Assembly (NCBI RefSeq): GCF_016901575.1
Contig: NZ_JACJKQ010000017.1
Span: 1-48,440, forward strand
Length of the DNA stretch: 48,440 nucleotides
Reading direction: 5' to 3'
Source of the DNA: Enorma phocaeensis
GTDB taxonomy: Bacteria; Actinomycetota; Coriobacteriia; Coriobacteriales; Coriobacteriaceae
In this document: positions 32,145-41,132 of the stretch, one piece after another
How the letters are laid out: each line of letters begins with the position of its first letter
Numbering within the stretch: the first letter of the stretch is position 1
Notes under the pieces: model-generated
Database searches by the model: none
What the model was told of the DNA's origin: nothing
Seen by the model: only the letters and a program-made list of their open reading frames with translations
Program-made: the position numbers and the translations under genes

Positions 32145-33838
32145 CGTGCATCACCTGCCACTTTATGCCAGGGCAGCTGAAGGCGCTGACGCTTTTCGGG
32201 CGCAGGGGGAGCAGCTGGCGCCCCTTTGACGGCGCAGCCCAGCTCTCGCAGGACATCGCGGGTGAGCGCCTGGATGCTGTCCGCGAACGCCCCGGGCTTA
32301 GCCACCACCTCGTCGATGCGGCCGAATGATGCCAGCTCGCGCACCTCGACACCGCCGTCTGCGACACGAGCCCGCGAACTCAACGCTACCGACACCTCGA
32401 AGCGCATCGCTGCATCCTCCCCGCAGCCGGCGGACCCGAATCGACAAAAGACGCTCGTCATGCGCGTGCGGGGAACCCCCACGCGCCCTGCCAGCTCGAT
32501 GACGCGCGACAGGGAGTCGGCCGTGGCAACCGAGGCGTCGCCCACCATAAGGCAACGGTCTGCAACAGAGACGGCAGCGGCGACGGGATCGCTCCAATGG
32601 GTCGACGTGTCGACAAAAATGACGTCGGCCTCCCGTCGCAGCACATCGATGAGCTCTTCTACGGCGGGCCCCATGGCCTCCGCCTGCTCGGGCACCGCGA
32701 CTGGACCCCACAGCGTCAAGTTGGGCCCGATGCGCATCGATGCGCGCACGACCTCATCCTCCGTAAGGCGGCCGCGATCCGTCTGGGACAGCAGGGCAAG
32801 GTCATGGCGCGCCTCGGCGCCGAGCATGACATAGACGTCGCCAAACATGAGGTCCAGATCGAGCACCGCGGTACGCAGCCCCAATTGGGATGCCGTGTAT
32901 GCCATGGCGGCTATGAGGGTGGTCAGCCCGCACCCTCCGCGACCCGAAAGGCCGACGATGACCGGGGCGACGCCCGCAGGTCCCCCGCCGCCAGAAGGAT
33001 GATGGTCCCCGCTCTCCTTAAGCGAAGCGGCACCGTCAGCCGTTCCGCGGCGAGCGTCCTTGTCAGACGCACGGGCATCGCCCGGGCAATCGATGGCTTT
33101 TGCGCCGTCAAGCCTGCCCGTCTGTTCTGGAGAGCAGATGGCATCGTCCTGTGCCATTCCGCCCCGCCGCACGTCCTCCCGTGCGTCCCCCTCTGGTCGA
33201 TCGGAAAACTCGAGCCGCCCCGCCCCCGGAAAGGCATCGTCACGCCGCTCCCGGGCGTCCAGCACCTCGACGTATTCGTCCCATGGAGGCTCGTCCAGAT
33301 CATCGAACTCGTCTGCCCCCTCATCGATGGATGCCTGCGCGCGGCCCCCATCGCTCCCGCCGACGCGCCGGTCTTCCCCAGATTCCTTCTGACGATCTTG
33401 CCCCCGTGACGACACGGAGGCCTCCCCATCGTCGGGGCCGGACGAACCGAAGCGGGTCACAGGCCGTCTCCCATCCAAACAAGCCCAAACATCGCGTCCG
33501 GCTCCCACCTCAGCGTCGTCCATCGCGACCACTTCGGTTGCCCCCGCCTCAAGACAGCGGAGGATTGTCACGGGATCGAGCGCCTCGACCCCGACGATGA
33601 TCCGGCGTTCGCATCCGCTCGACAGCGCCTGGATTGCAGCCGAGAGCAGGTCTGTCGATACGCCGCGAAGCCACAAGACCGCGCCGCCCCTTGCACAGGG
33701 AAGCGCCTCCGCGACGGAGAGCAGCTCTTCGAGACGCCCCACGCGCAGCAGGCGCGCCGCCGAGTCCCTGCGCTCGACCTCGCGCCTTACCAGCTCGTAG
33801 TCGTCCAGGTTGCAGCAAGCAAGCCATACCGCACTCAT
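32141..33838 (-). CDS. TadZ/CpaE-like localisation protein with acidic linker
   Basis: A 565-residue protein. Residues 1-130 form a receiver-like domain without the phosphorylation pocket. Residues 130-290 are a hydrophilic, acidic, repeat-poor linker. Residues 292-545 are a MinD/ParA-type ATPase domain, with a deviant Walker A GRGGCGLTT at 299-307 (Leu where Lys is expected), VLDLDLMFGDVYVML, and VIFVDTSTHWSDPV. TadZ/CpaE proteins place the pilus machine at a cell pole. ATG 33838 overlaps the cpaB stop (ATGA). The linker is longer than in the relatives I know. Confidence 0.85.
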   Translation of the reverse strand: MSAVWLACCNLDDYELVRREVERRDSAARLLRVGRLEELLSVAEALPCARGGAVLWLRGVSTDLLSAAIQALSSGCERRIIVGVEALDPVTILRCLEAGATEVVAMDDAEVGAGRDVWACLDGRRPVTRFGSSGPDDGEASVSSRGQDRQKESGEDRRVGGSDGGRAQASIDEGADEFDDLDEPPWDEYVEVLDARERRDDAFPGAGRLEFSDRPEGDAREDVRRGGMAQDDAICSPEQTGRLDGAKAIDCPGDARASDKDARRGTADGAASLKESGDHHPSGGGGPAGVAPVIVGLSGRGGCGLTTLIAAMAYTASQLGLRTAVLDLDLMFGDVYVMLGAEARHDLALLSQTDRGRLTEDEVVRASMRIGPNLTLWGPVAVPEQAEAMGPAVEELIDVLRREADVIFVDTSTHWSDPVAAAVSVADRCLMVGDASVATADSLSRVIELAGRVGVPRTRMTSVFCRFGSAGCGEDAAMRFEVSVALSSRARVADGGVEVRELASFGRIDEVVAKPGAFADSIQALTRDVLRELGCAVKGAPAAPPAPEKRQRLQLPWHKVAGDAR

Positions 33839-34497
33839 TGCGCGACACCCCCGTCCCGGGCCTCCAGGCTTGCGCCCGGAAGCGTCAGACTTACCGATCC
33901 GACAGCAGTTGCAGCGAGGACCTCGGAGACGCGGTCGGGTGAAACGGCAAGCGTCACCCATGTGACGGCGGCACCTTCCGCCTCCGCAACGCGGGCGCTC
34001 GTGTCAATCACCTGCGCGTTGCACAACCTGTCAGCCACGCCTCCCTGCGAGACATAGACATCGACCCGATCGCCCGGCATGACCGCGCCGCCCACAGCGT
34101 GCTCCTCATCGGCGGGCACAGACACCGCCACCATTCCGGCGGGCACCTCAAGCGCATCGTCGTGCCGCTCAAAATACGCCGAACAAAGCACGGCCCCCTC
34201 AGGCACCCTCGACGTCACCTGTCTGCCCGCGACGTCGCGCACGGAGGTTTCAGCGTCTGTTGGCAATAAGCTTGGAACCCAATCCTCGAGGCTCACATCG
34301 CTCTCCACCAAGGTCTCTCCCGGCTCGATCTCACGAGTAGCAACGCAGACCGCCACCGTGTCTCCCCCATATTGGGCGAGCAGCTCCTCGCGGACGCCCT
34401 CCGCCTCCGCACGCACGTCGGCAGCGTAGAGATAGGCGCATGCGGCAGCGAGCACGCCGCATGCCAGGCTGATGAGAATCCTTGTGCCACGCTTCAT
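33835..34497 (-). CDS. CpaB/RcpC-like SAF-domain protein
   Basis: A 220-residue membrane-anchored protein with an N-terminal helix (about residues 6-24) and an SAF domain around CVATREIEPGETLVESDVSL (51-70), then a second part with VPAGMVAVSVPADEEHAVGG and VMPGDRVDVYVS. CpaB/RcpC proteins help pilus assembly at the envelope. ATG 34497 has GAGGGAGGGG upstream, chosen over a longer frame to 34533. It is the first gene of the tad transcription unit. Confidence 0.85.
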   Translation of the reverse strand: MKRGTRILISLACGVLAAACAYLYAADVRAEAEGVREELLAQYGGDTVAVCVATREIEPGETLVESDVSLEDWVPSLLPTDAETSVRDVAGRQVTSRVPEGAVLCSAYFERHDDALEVPAGMVAVSVPADEEHAVGGAVMPGDRVDVYVSQGGVADRLCNAQVIDTSARVAEAEGAAVTWVTLAVSPDRVSEVLAATAVGSVSLTLPGASLEARDGGVAQ

Positions 34498-34759
34498 CGC
34501 CCTGCCCCTCCCTCGCCTCGTCGACGCCGCCACAGGGCAACGTCGTCGGCTTCATTCTCAGAGGACGTGGGGCGCTTCCCGTCGGCAATGCGGCAGCCTT
34601 TTTCGCGACCTGACAGGAATCTCTCCCAAATCTTTCACGTCCGCCATGCCAAAAGGCGGCACGGCCCCGCCGTAGCGGGAGAGAATGCATGTCGACTTGC
34701 CGTTTCGCGAGGTAGCTGCCCTAAAGAGCGCCGCTGCCGCTCAAAAGCGGGTTGCAATT

Positions 34760-34860
34760 ACGTGTTTGAGACCCTAGAAATGTACCTAGTCAGAAGTCAT
34801 TTTGAGGGTAGATTCGTCCGTCGCCGCAGCAAGAGCCGGCAACATGCCAGCGCATGTTGC
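34760..34860. other. Structured intergenic block between rsgA and cpaB
   Basis: The gap 34498-34881 holds no gene. It contains GACCCTAG (34770-34777) and CTAGTC (34786-34791) in inverted arrangement, two TTTGAG copies (34765-34770, 34801-34806), and a perfect 9-bp inverted repeat, GCAACATGC and GCATGTTGC (34839-34847 with 34852-34860, loop CAGC). It lies 22 nt after the rsgA stop. The last could end rsgA transcription, though no T-run follows; the first could be an operator for the tad operon. CCGCT and AGCGG at 34737-34750 form a further small hairpin. Confidence 0.35.
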
Positions 34861-34881
34861 GGCGATGCCTAGGGCAATGTC

Positions 34882-36054
34882 TCAGAGGTGGATGTCGGGA
34901 TCCAAGCTTTGAGCGCTCACGCGCATCTCGTCGGCAAGCGCCAGGAACGCATCGAGCCTCACCTGATCGATCTCGCCTGCATCGACCGCCTCACGCACCG
35001 CGCAGCCTGGTTCGTGCGTATGGGTGCAATCCGAAAAGCGGCAGCCATGCGATGCCCGAACCACCTCGGGAAAGGAGAGGGCCAAGCCACGCTCGTGCCC
35101 CACCAGCGGCAGGCTGCGCAGGCCCGGCGCGTCGGCAATGACCCCTGCATCGCCGGGGAGGGCGACCATGACACGTGCGACGGTGGTGTGCCGGCCGGCG
35201 TCGTCGCGCTCCCGGACCGCACCCGTCGCCAGAGCATCATGTCCCAAGAGCGCGTTGAGCAGCGTCGATTTTCCCGCGCCAGACTCACCGAGAATCATCG
35301 CGCATGTCCCGGCGGGGACCTGCGCGCGCACCCCGTCGAGCCCCGTTGCGAGTGCGGAGGAAGTCACGATGATGGGTACATCTGCGCCAACCAGGCGACG
35401 CACGCGGCCGCGCTCTCTTGCAAGCTCGTCAGGGGTGCAGCGATCGGCTTTGGTCAGCACCACCGCGGGAGCCGCCCCGCAGTCGCGAGCGAGCACGAGG
35501 GAGCGCGCCACGCGCCCCAGCAGCACCTCGCCTGCGCCAAGCGCCTGCACGATGAGCACCGTGTCGACGTTTGCGCACAGCACCTGCCGCTCGCCACGGT
35601 TCTTGCCCCGCCAGCGCTCAAACACCGTGCGCCGCGGAAGCACCCGCTCGATCACACCCATGTCATGCCCGGGCGCAAGGCGGACCGCGACGCGGTCGCC
35701 CACTGCGGGCAGCATCCCGTCGCCCTTCTCTTTATTCTGCTTGGCGAATCCCACGGCATGCTCTGCGCGAAAAAGCGCCTCGGCGGTTACCACGAGCGGG
35801 AATCCTCGATCGAGACGCACCACGCAGCCAAGCTTGAGCTCGTCGGGCGTCTCGGAGGAGGCCGTCACGCGCTCGAAAGCGTCGAGCTGCGCATCGTTTA
35901 CCTGAAAGTCCGTAAACGCCGGAATGTCTTCGAGCGCCTCGATAGCGGGAAGCGCGCCCACGTCAAGCGTTGCGTCGGCGGCATGTTGGGCCGAACGACG
36001 CCCGCGGCGCCCCGCACCCTTCGTTTTGCCTTGCACGCGCGCTCGCTTTCCCAT
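34882..36054 (-). CDS. rsgA: Ribosome small subunit-dependent GTPase RsgA
   Basis: Circularly permuted GTPase that helps mature the 30S subunit, about 390 residues from ATG 36054. After an OB-fold region with a basic N-terminal tail, it shows G4 VVLTKADRC near residue 212, G5 VTSSALATGLDG near residue 247, G1 GESGAGKSTLLNALLG near residue 270, the switch TTVAR and G3 DAPGLRSLPL, in the permuted order. The C-terminal zinc domain has CRFSDCTHTHEPGCAV (Cys-x4-Cys-x-His-x5-Cys). ATG 36054 has AAAGG at a good distance; ATG 36078 would add eight residues but lacks a spaced ribosome site. Confidence 0.93.
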   Translation of the reverse strand: MGKRARVQGKTKGAGRRGRRSAQHAADATLDVGALPAIEALEDIPAFTDFQVNDAQLDAFERVTASSETPDELKLGCVVRLDRGFPLVVTAEALFRAEHAVGFAKQNKEKGDGMLPAVGDRVAVRLAPGHDMGVIERVLPRRTVFERWRGKNRGERQVLCANVDTVLIVQALGAGEVLLGRVARSLVLARDCGAAPAVVLTKADRCTPDELARERGRVRRLVGADVPIIVTSSALATGLDGVRAQVPAGTCAMILGESGAGKSTLLNALLGHDALATGAVRERDDAGRHTTVARVMVALPGDAGVIADAPGLRSLPLVGHERGLALSFPEVVRASHGCRFSDCTHTHEPGCAVREAVDAGEIDQVRLDAFLALADEMRVSAQSLDPDIHL

Positions 36055-36204
36055 CCGCCCGCCTTTCCGCTCGGTCATCCCTCGCCATGGTACCGCAACA
36101 TGCGAGCTATGCGACGCGGGCGCGCGGCGCGATCCGGCGGATGCCACCCAGACGCGCCGGGATGCACGACGGCGACGGCTGCCCGCCGCACCGCAGAAAG
36201 GGCG

Positions 36205-36281
36205 AAAAGGCCCCCGCGGTTCGGAGGGAGCCTCCACGGCCGCGAAGCGGCGAGGACGGCGCCTGAAGAACCACGGGGGCC
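36205..36281 (-). terminator. Long-loop terminator after the P-type ATPase
   Basis: On the minus strand GGCCCCCGTGGTTC (36281-36268) pairs with GAACCGCGGGGGCC (36222-36209), one mismatch in 14 bp, then TTTT (36208-36205). The 45-nt loop itself contains two small hairpins (GGAGG/CCTCC and GCCGC/GCGGC), so the structure is branched. It lies 31 nt beyond the ATPase stop. Confidence 0.6.
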
Positions 36282-36311
36282 TCTGCTTGTCAGGCGATTA
36301 TGAGAGCCGAG

Positions 36312-38996
36312 CTACTCCTTCTCGATCGACCTCATGATGGCCTTGTAGACCTCCATGAGCGGGATGATCAGGAAGGCAAGGCCGAGCGCGGTGAGCAGCG
36401 CCTCAGGAGGCAGGACCATGAAGCCGAAGGCATCGGCCAGCGGGTCGAACTCGACGACGACCACCGTGAGCACGAGCGCGAGGGCGGCGGCGCCCCACAG
36501 CCACTTGTTCTGCTTCTTCATGGTAAAGAGCGACTGACGACGGCTGCGCATGTTGAAGCAGTGGAAGATCTCGACCATGGACAGCGTGATGAACGCCATG
36601 GTGACGCCCTCTTCGTCGGCGGTGCCGGCGATCATGTCGGCGATATCGATGTAGCCCATGTCGAAGTACACGCCCGCAAAGAAGCTCGCCAGCACGAGCG
36701 CGGTGATGATCACGCCCTGGACCACGATGTCGAGGCCCATGCCGCCGGCGAACACGCCGTCAGAGGCCTTGCGGGGCTTGCGCTTCATGATGTCGCCCTC
36801 GGCACCCTCCATGCCAAGCGCCAGCGCCGGGAAGCAGTCCGTCACGAGGTTGATCCACAGCAGCTGCACGGGCTGGAAGATGGTGAAGCCCACGAGCGTC
36901 GCCACGAACACCGAGAGCACCTCGGCGATGTTGGCGGAAAGCAGGAACTGGATGACCTTGCGGATGTTGTCGTAGATACGACGGCCTTCCTCCACGGCGT
37001 TGATGATCGTGGCGAAGTTGTCGTCGGCAAGCACCATGTCGGCCACGTTCTTGGTGACGTCGGTGCCGGTGATGCCCATGCCGACGCCGATGTCGGCGCG
37101 CTTGATGGACGGGGCGTCGTTCACGCCGTCGCCGGTCATGGCCACGATGTTGCCGCGGCTCTTCCAGGCGTCGACGATGCGGGCCTTGTGCTCGGGCTGG
37201 ACGCGGGCGTACACGCTGTACTCGGCGACCTTCTCATGGAAGTCCTCGTCGGAAATCTTGTCGAGCTGGGCGCCGGTGATGGCCTGAGAGGCGTCGGTGG
37301 CGATGCCGAGGTTCTTGGCGATGGCCACGGCGGTGTCGATGTGGTCGCCCGTGATCATGACGGGGCGGATGCCGGCCTCCTTGGCCTCGGCGATCGCCGG
37401 GGCGACCTCGGGACGCTCGGGGTCGATCATGCCGGACAGGCCGATGAACACGAGGTCGTGCTCGAGCGCCTCGGGAGCGCAGTCCTCCGGCATGGTCTCA
37501 TAGGAACGCATCGCGCTCGCGAGCACGCGCAGGGCCTCGTTGGCCATGGCCTTGTTCTCGGCGAGGATGGATGCGCGGCGCTCGTCGGTCATGTCCTCGA
37601 CGGTGCCGTCGGCGTTCATGACCTTGGTGCACAGGTCCAGCACCACGTCGGGAGCACCCTTCGTGTACTGCTCGAAGCCGCCCTCGGGCATCTCCACCAC
37701 GACGGACATCATCTTGCGGCCTGAGTCGAACGGGGCCTCGCCCACGCGCGGATAGCGGGCGTCGTTGTCGTTCGCGTAGAAGCCGGCCTTGGCAGCGTCG
37801 TTCACGAGGGCGCACTCGGTGGGCTCGCCCTCCGCCTCGCCCTTCTCGTCGTCAAACTTGGCATCGGAGCACAGGGCCATGGCGCGCAGGTGCAGCTCCT
37901 CGGGACCCTGCAGCTCGTGCTTCACGACGGTCATCTTGTTCTGGGTGAGCGTGCCGGTCTTGTCCGAGCAGATCACGGTGGTGCAGCCGAGCGTCTCGAC
38001 CGCGGTCATCTTGCGGATGATCGCCTGACGCTTGGCCATCTTGGTGACGCCCATGGAAAGCACGATCGTGACGACGGCCACGAGACCCTCGGGGATGGCG
38101 GCGACGGCGAGCGACACGGCGACCATGAAGGTGTCGAGAAGCATGGTGGGATTCGAGCCCAGCTCGCCGAAGTGGCGGATGATGTCGACGGCGAAGATGA
38201 CCACACAGATGCCGAGCACGAGCTTGGTCAGGATGACGGAGAGCTCGTTCAGCTTCATCTGGAGCGGCGTGAGCTCCTTCTTGGCGGTGGTGAGGGCGTC
38301 GGCGATCTTGCCCATCTCGGTCTTCATGCCGGTGGCGACCACCACGGCGCGGCCGCGGCCGTACACCACGGTGGAGCCCATGTAGCACATGTTCTTGCGG
38401 TCGCCGAGCGGCACGTCGTCCATGCCCTCGGCGAGCGTGATGGCATCGGTGTGCTTCTCGACCGGCACGGACTCGCCGGTGAGCGCGGCCTCCTCGATCT
38501 TCATGGAAGCGCTCTCGAGCACGCGGCAGTCCGCCGGGACGGAGTCGCCCGCCTCGAGCAAGATCACGTCGCCCGGAACGAGCTCGGAGCTCGGCAGGTG
38601 CACCATCTTGCCGTCGCGGATGACCTTCGACTGGGCGGCGCTCATCTGCTGCAGCGCCTCGAGCGCCTGCTCGGACTTCGCCTCCTGGACGACGCCGAGC
38701 ACCGAGTTGATGATGACGACCGCCAAGATGATGATGACGTCCGCCCACTCAGGCTCGCCCTGGATCGTGCCGGTGATGGCAGAGATCGCCGCCGCGACGA
38801 TGAGCATGATGACCATCGGGTCGGCCATCTGCTCGAAGAAACGCTTCCACAGCGGCGTCTTCTCTTCCTCGTCCAGCTTGTTGGGACCAACGCTCGCGAA
38901 ACGCGAAGACGCCTCCGCGGCCGCTAGGCCCCCTTCGGCATTCGAGGACTGCTCCTCGAGCACCTCCTCAGCCGAAGCCAAGTATTCCTTTGACAT
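36312..38996 (-). CDS. Cation-transporting P-type ATPase, Ca2+ (PMCA/SERCA) type
   Basis: An 894-residue P2-type ATPase that most likely exports Ca2+. It has an N-terminal cation-ATPase motif, TGES (173-176) in the actuator domain, helix M4 with VAAIPEGL (299-305), phosphorylation site D345-KTGTLT, KGAPDVVL in the nucleotide domain, MITGDHIDTA and the hinge MTGDGVNDAPSIKRADIGVGMG. The C-terminal helices M5-M10 end with NKWLWG and PEALL. The M4 PEGL and M6 NLVTDCFPALALG fit Ca2+ pumps, but Mg2+ or Mn2+ cannot be excluded. ATG 38996 has AGGAGGGG. Single gene; terminator at 36205-36281. Confidence 0.92.
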   Translation of the reverse strand: MSKEYLASAEEVLEEQSSNAEGGLAAAEASSRFASVGPNKLDEEEKTPLWKRFFEQMADPMVIMLIVAAAISAITGTIQGEPEWADVIIILAVVIINSVLGVVQEAKSEQALEALQQMSAAQSKVIRDGKMVHLPSSELVPGDVILLEAGDSVPADCRVLESASMKIEEAALTGESVPVEKHTDAITLAEGMDDVPLGDRKNMCYMGSTVVYGRGRAVVVATGMKTEMGKIADALTTAKKELTPLQMKLNELSVILTKLVLGICVVIFAVDIIRHFGELGSNPTMLLDTFMVAVSLAVAAIPEGLVAVVTIVLSMGVTKMAKRQAIIRKMTAVETLGCTTVICSDKTGTLTQNKMTVVKHELQGPEELHLRAMALCSDAKFDDEKGEAEGEPTECALVNDAAKAGFYANDNDARYPRVGEAPFDSGRKMMSVVVEMPEGGFEQYTKGAPDVVLDLCTKVMNADGTVEDMTDERRASILAENKAMANEALRVLASAMRSYETMPEDCAPEALEHDLVFIGLSGMIDPERPEVAPAIAEAKEAGIRPVMITGDHIDTAVAIAKNLGIATDASQAITGAQLDKISDEDFHEKVAEYSVYARVQPEHKARIVDAWKSRGNIVAMTGDGVNDAPSIKRADIGVGMGITGTDVTKNVADMVLADDNFATIINAVEEGRRIYDNIRKVIQFLLSANIAEVLSVFVATLVGFTIFQPVQLLWINLVTDCFPALALGMEGAEGDIMKRKPRKASDGVFAGGMGLDIVVQGVIITALVLASFFAGVYFDMGYIDIADMIAGTADEEGVTMAFITLSMVEIFHCFNMRSRRQSLFTMKKQNKWLWGAAALALVLTVVVVEFDPLADAFGFMVLPPEALLTALGLAFLIIPLMEVYKAIMRSIEKE

Positions 38997-39294
38997 AGAT
39001 ATGACCCCTCCTGGGTTGCATCAAGCCGCTCGGCAGATTGACGCCCGATCATAATTCCCCAGAGGGCCGGGGCAAGGGCTCGTCAAGGCTGCCTGCCGAG
39101 AGGCAGCTGACAATAGCTAAGCATGATACCCCATCTCGCCCTGCCCATACAGGGCATATGTGCTCACGTCCCCTTTGAAATCCCCGACATGGGAGGCGAC
39201 GTAAGGCCAAGCCTCCCCCGCTCACGGACGCCCAGCCGAAGCCCCTCGACATACTTGAGACCTTCTTCGTCATTGAGCCTAACGAATTATCAGG

Positions 39295-39388
39295 CGGTGT
39301 TAGTAACCGTTTGGTTTCTGTAAATGAATCAGAATTCGGTGTACGGTTGATTTTAATCGCCTTACGGTGTAATCGGTTCACCTATAAT
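39295..39388 (+). promoter_or_regulatory. Promoter region of pyk with three CGGTGT motifs
   Basis: A consensus -10 TATAAT lies at 39383-39388, 51 nt before the ATG. CTTACG (39361-39366, 16-bp spacer) is a weak -35. CGGTGT occurs at 39295-39300, 39337-39342 and 39365-39370 (42 and 28 bp apart), the last next to the -35, which may mark a regulator site. The remaining gap 38997-39294 has a GCTGCCT/AGGCAGC hairpin (39088-39107) and no gene. Confidence 0.5.
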
Positions 39389-39439
39389 GCCCCGTGACGA
39401 TTTTGAAGCAACGTGCCCCAACGTCCAGTGGAGGTTTGA

Positions 39440-40900
39440 ATGTACAAACGCACGAAGATTGTATGCACGATGGGTCCCGCCTGCGACAACGACGAGACGC
39501 TTCGCGAGATGATGAAGGCGGGCATGAACATCGCTCGCTTCAATTTCTCCCATGGCTCGTACGAGGAGCATCACGGCCGCATCGAGCGCGTCCGCCGCAT
39601 CGCCGACGAGCTCGACATGCCCATCGGCATCCTGCTCGACACCAAGGGCCCCGAGATCCGCACCGGCTTGCTTGAGGGCCACCAGAAGATCACCGTCAAC
39701 GCCGGCGACAAGATCGTGGTCACCGCCGAGCCCACGCAGGAGGATCACCTGGGCAACGCGTCCCACATCTCGCTCGACTACGTCGACCTGCCGCGCGAGG
39801 TCGAGGCCGGCTCCAAGATTCTGATCGACGACGGCCTGATCGGCCTTGTGGTCGACTCCGTCGACGGCCAGGACATGTACTGCACCGTCGAGAACGGCGG
39901 CGAGATCGGCGAGCACAAGGGCGTCAACGTCCCGAACGTCGAGATCGGCCTGCCCGCCATCACCGAGCGCGACCGCGAGGACATCCTGTTCGGCCTGAAG
40001 GAGGGCATCGACTACATCGCCGCCTCCTTCATCCGCGACGGCGCCGCCGTGCGCGAGATCCGCAAGCTCTGCGACGAGAACGGCGGCGAGCACGTCGGCA
40101 TCTTCCCGAAGATCGAGTGCGCTCTCGGCGTCAAGAACTTCGACGACATCCTGAAGGCCTCCAACGGCGTCATGGTCGCCCGCGGCGACCTGGGCATCGA
40201 GATTCCGCCGCAGCTGGTGCCGCACGTCCAGAAGACCATCATCTCCAAGTGCAACGCCGCCTACAAGCCGGTGATTACTGCCACGCAGATGCTCGACTCC
40301 ATGATCCGCAACCCGCGCCCCACGCGCGCCGAGGTCGCCGACGTCGCGAACGCCATCTACGACGGCACTGACGCCGTGATGCTCTCCGGCGAGACCGCTG
40401 CCGGCGAGTACCCGGTCGAGGCCGTGAAGATGCAGGCCTCCATCGCGCACGAGACCGAGAAGCACATTGCCGCCCACGGCCCGCTCGAGGTCCCGGCAAA
40501 CAGCCACGGCACCCGCGTCATCAACAACATGGTCGGCCTCTCTGCCGTGAACATGGCCACCACCATCGGCGCCAAGGCCATCGTGGTGCCCACCACCACC
40601 GGTCGCACCGCCCGCCTCATCTCGCACTTCCACCCGCACACCCCCATCGTGGCGTTCTCCCGCCATCAGTGGGCCGTGCAGAAGATGCTCATGTACTGGG
40701 GCGTCGAGCCGCACCTCGCGGCCATCACGCAGGGCACCGTCGACGACACGGTGACCGTCGCCATCGACGCCGCCAAGGAGCGCGGCTATGTCAAGAAGGG
40801 CGACGTCGCGGTCGTGACCGTCGGCGACCCCAAGACCTCTGTTACCCTCGCCGACAAGATCACCTCCACGAACGTCGTCTACGTCGCCCAGGTGCGCTAA
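39440..40900 (+). CDS. pyk: Pyruvate kinase
   Basis: Last step of glycolysis: converts phosphoenolpyruvate and ADP into pyruvate and ATP. The 486-residue protein has YKRTKIVCTMGPACDND at the start, MNIARFNFSHGSYEEH near residue 30, LLDTKGPEIRTG near residue 67, ISLDYVDLPREV, the active-site KIECALGVKNFDDIL near residue 227, VARGDLGIEIP (Asp) near 248, and MLDSMIRNPRPTRAEVADVANAIYDGTDAVMLSGETAAGEYPVEAV compressed over about 290-335. The allosteric domain is complete, without the extra PEP-utiliser domain. ATG 39440 has GGAGG. Monocistronic with its own terminator. Confidence 0.96.
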   Translation: MYKRTKIVCTMGPACDNDETLREMMKAGMNIARFNFSHGSYEEHHGRIERVRRIADELDMPIGILLDTKGPEIRTGLLEGHQKITVNAGDKIVVTAEPTQEDHLGNASHISLDYVDLPREVEAGSKILIDDGLIGLVVDSVDGQDMYCTVENGGEIGEHKGVNVPNVEIGLPAITERDREDILFGLKEGIDYIAASFIRDGAAVREIRKLCDENGGEHVGIFPKIECALGVKNFDDILKASNGVMVARGDLGIEIPPQLVPHVQKTIISKCNAAYKPVITATQMLDSMIRNPRPTRAEVADVANAIYDGTDAVMLSGETAAGEYPVEAVKMQASIAHETEKHIAAHGPLEVPANSHGTRVINNMVGLSAVNMATTIGAKAIVVPTTTGRTARLISHFHPHTPIVAFSRHQWAVQKMLMYWGVEPHLAAITQGTVDDTVTVAIDAAKERGYVKKGDVAVVTVGDPKTSVTLADKITSTNVVYVAQVR

Positions 40901-40977
40901 GACGCTGCCAAGGGGCGCTAGCGCGTCATCAAGGTGCGCTTGGACCCATTTCGACCAGGCCCCTGTAGCACCTGTTC

Positions 40978-41012
40978 AAAGGCCGGCTCGCTTTTGCGGG
41001 CCGGCCTTTTTG
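40978..41012 (+). terminator. Terminator of pyk
   Basis: AAAGGCCGGC (40978-40987) pairs with GCCGGCCTTT (41000-41009) around a 12-nt loop, and a T-run overlaps the 3' arm. Confidence 0.9.
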
Positions 41013-41132
41013 CTTTGGCGCTCCAGCGCTCCCATCAACGAGACCAACGGGCGCGCCCGCGTGTGTGCCCCTCCTTCTTTCCTGCCGCTGCGTGCATTCC
41101 GGAGGCGTGCAAGCCGATCAAACGGAGCCCCG

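Noticed and set aside
36300-37724. Long open frame on the plus strand, 474 codons
   Set aside because: It lies antisense to the Ca2+-type ATPase, is His/Val/Asp-rich and shows no domain. GC-rich codon use creates such shadow frames.
39362-40714. Long open frame on the minus strand, 450 codons
   Set aside because: Antisense to pyruvate kinase; composition is an artefact of GC-rich third positions.
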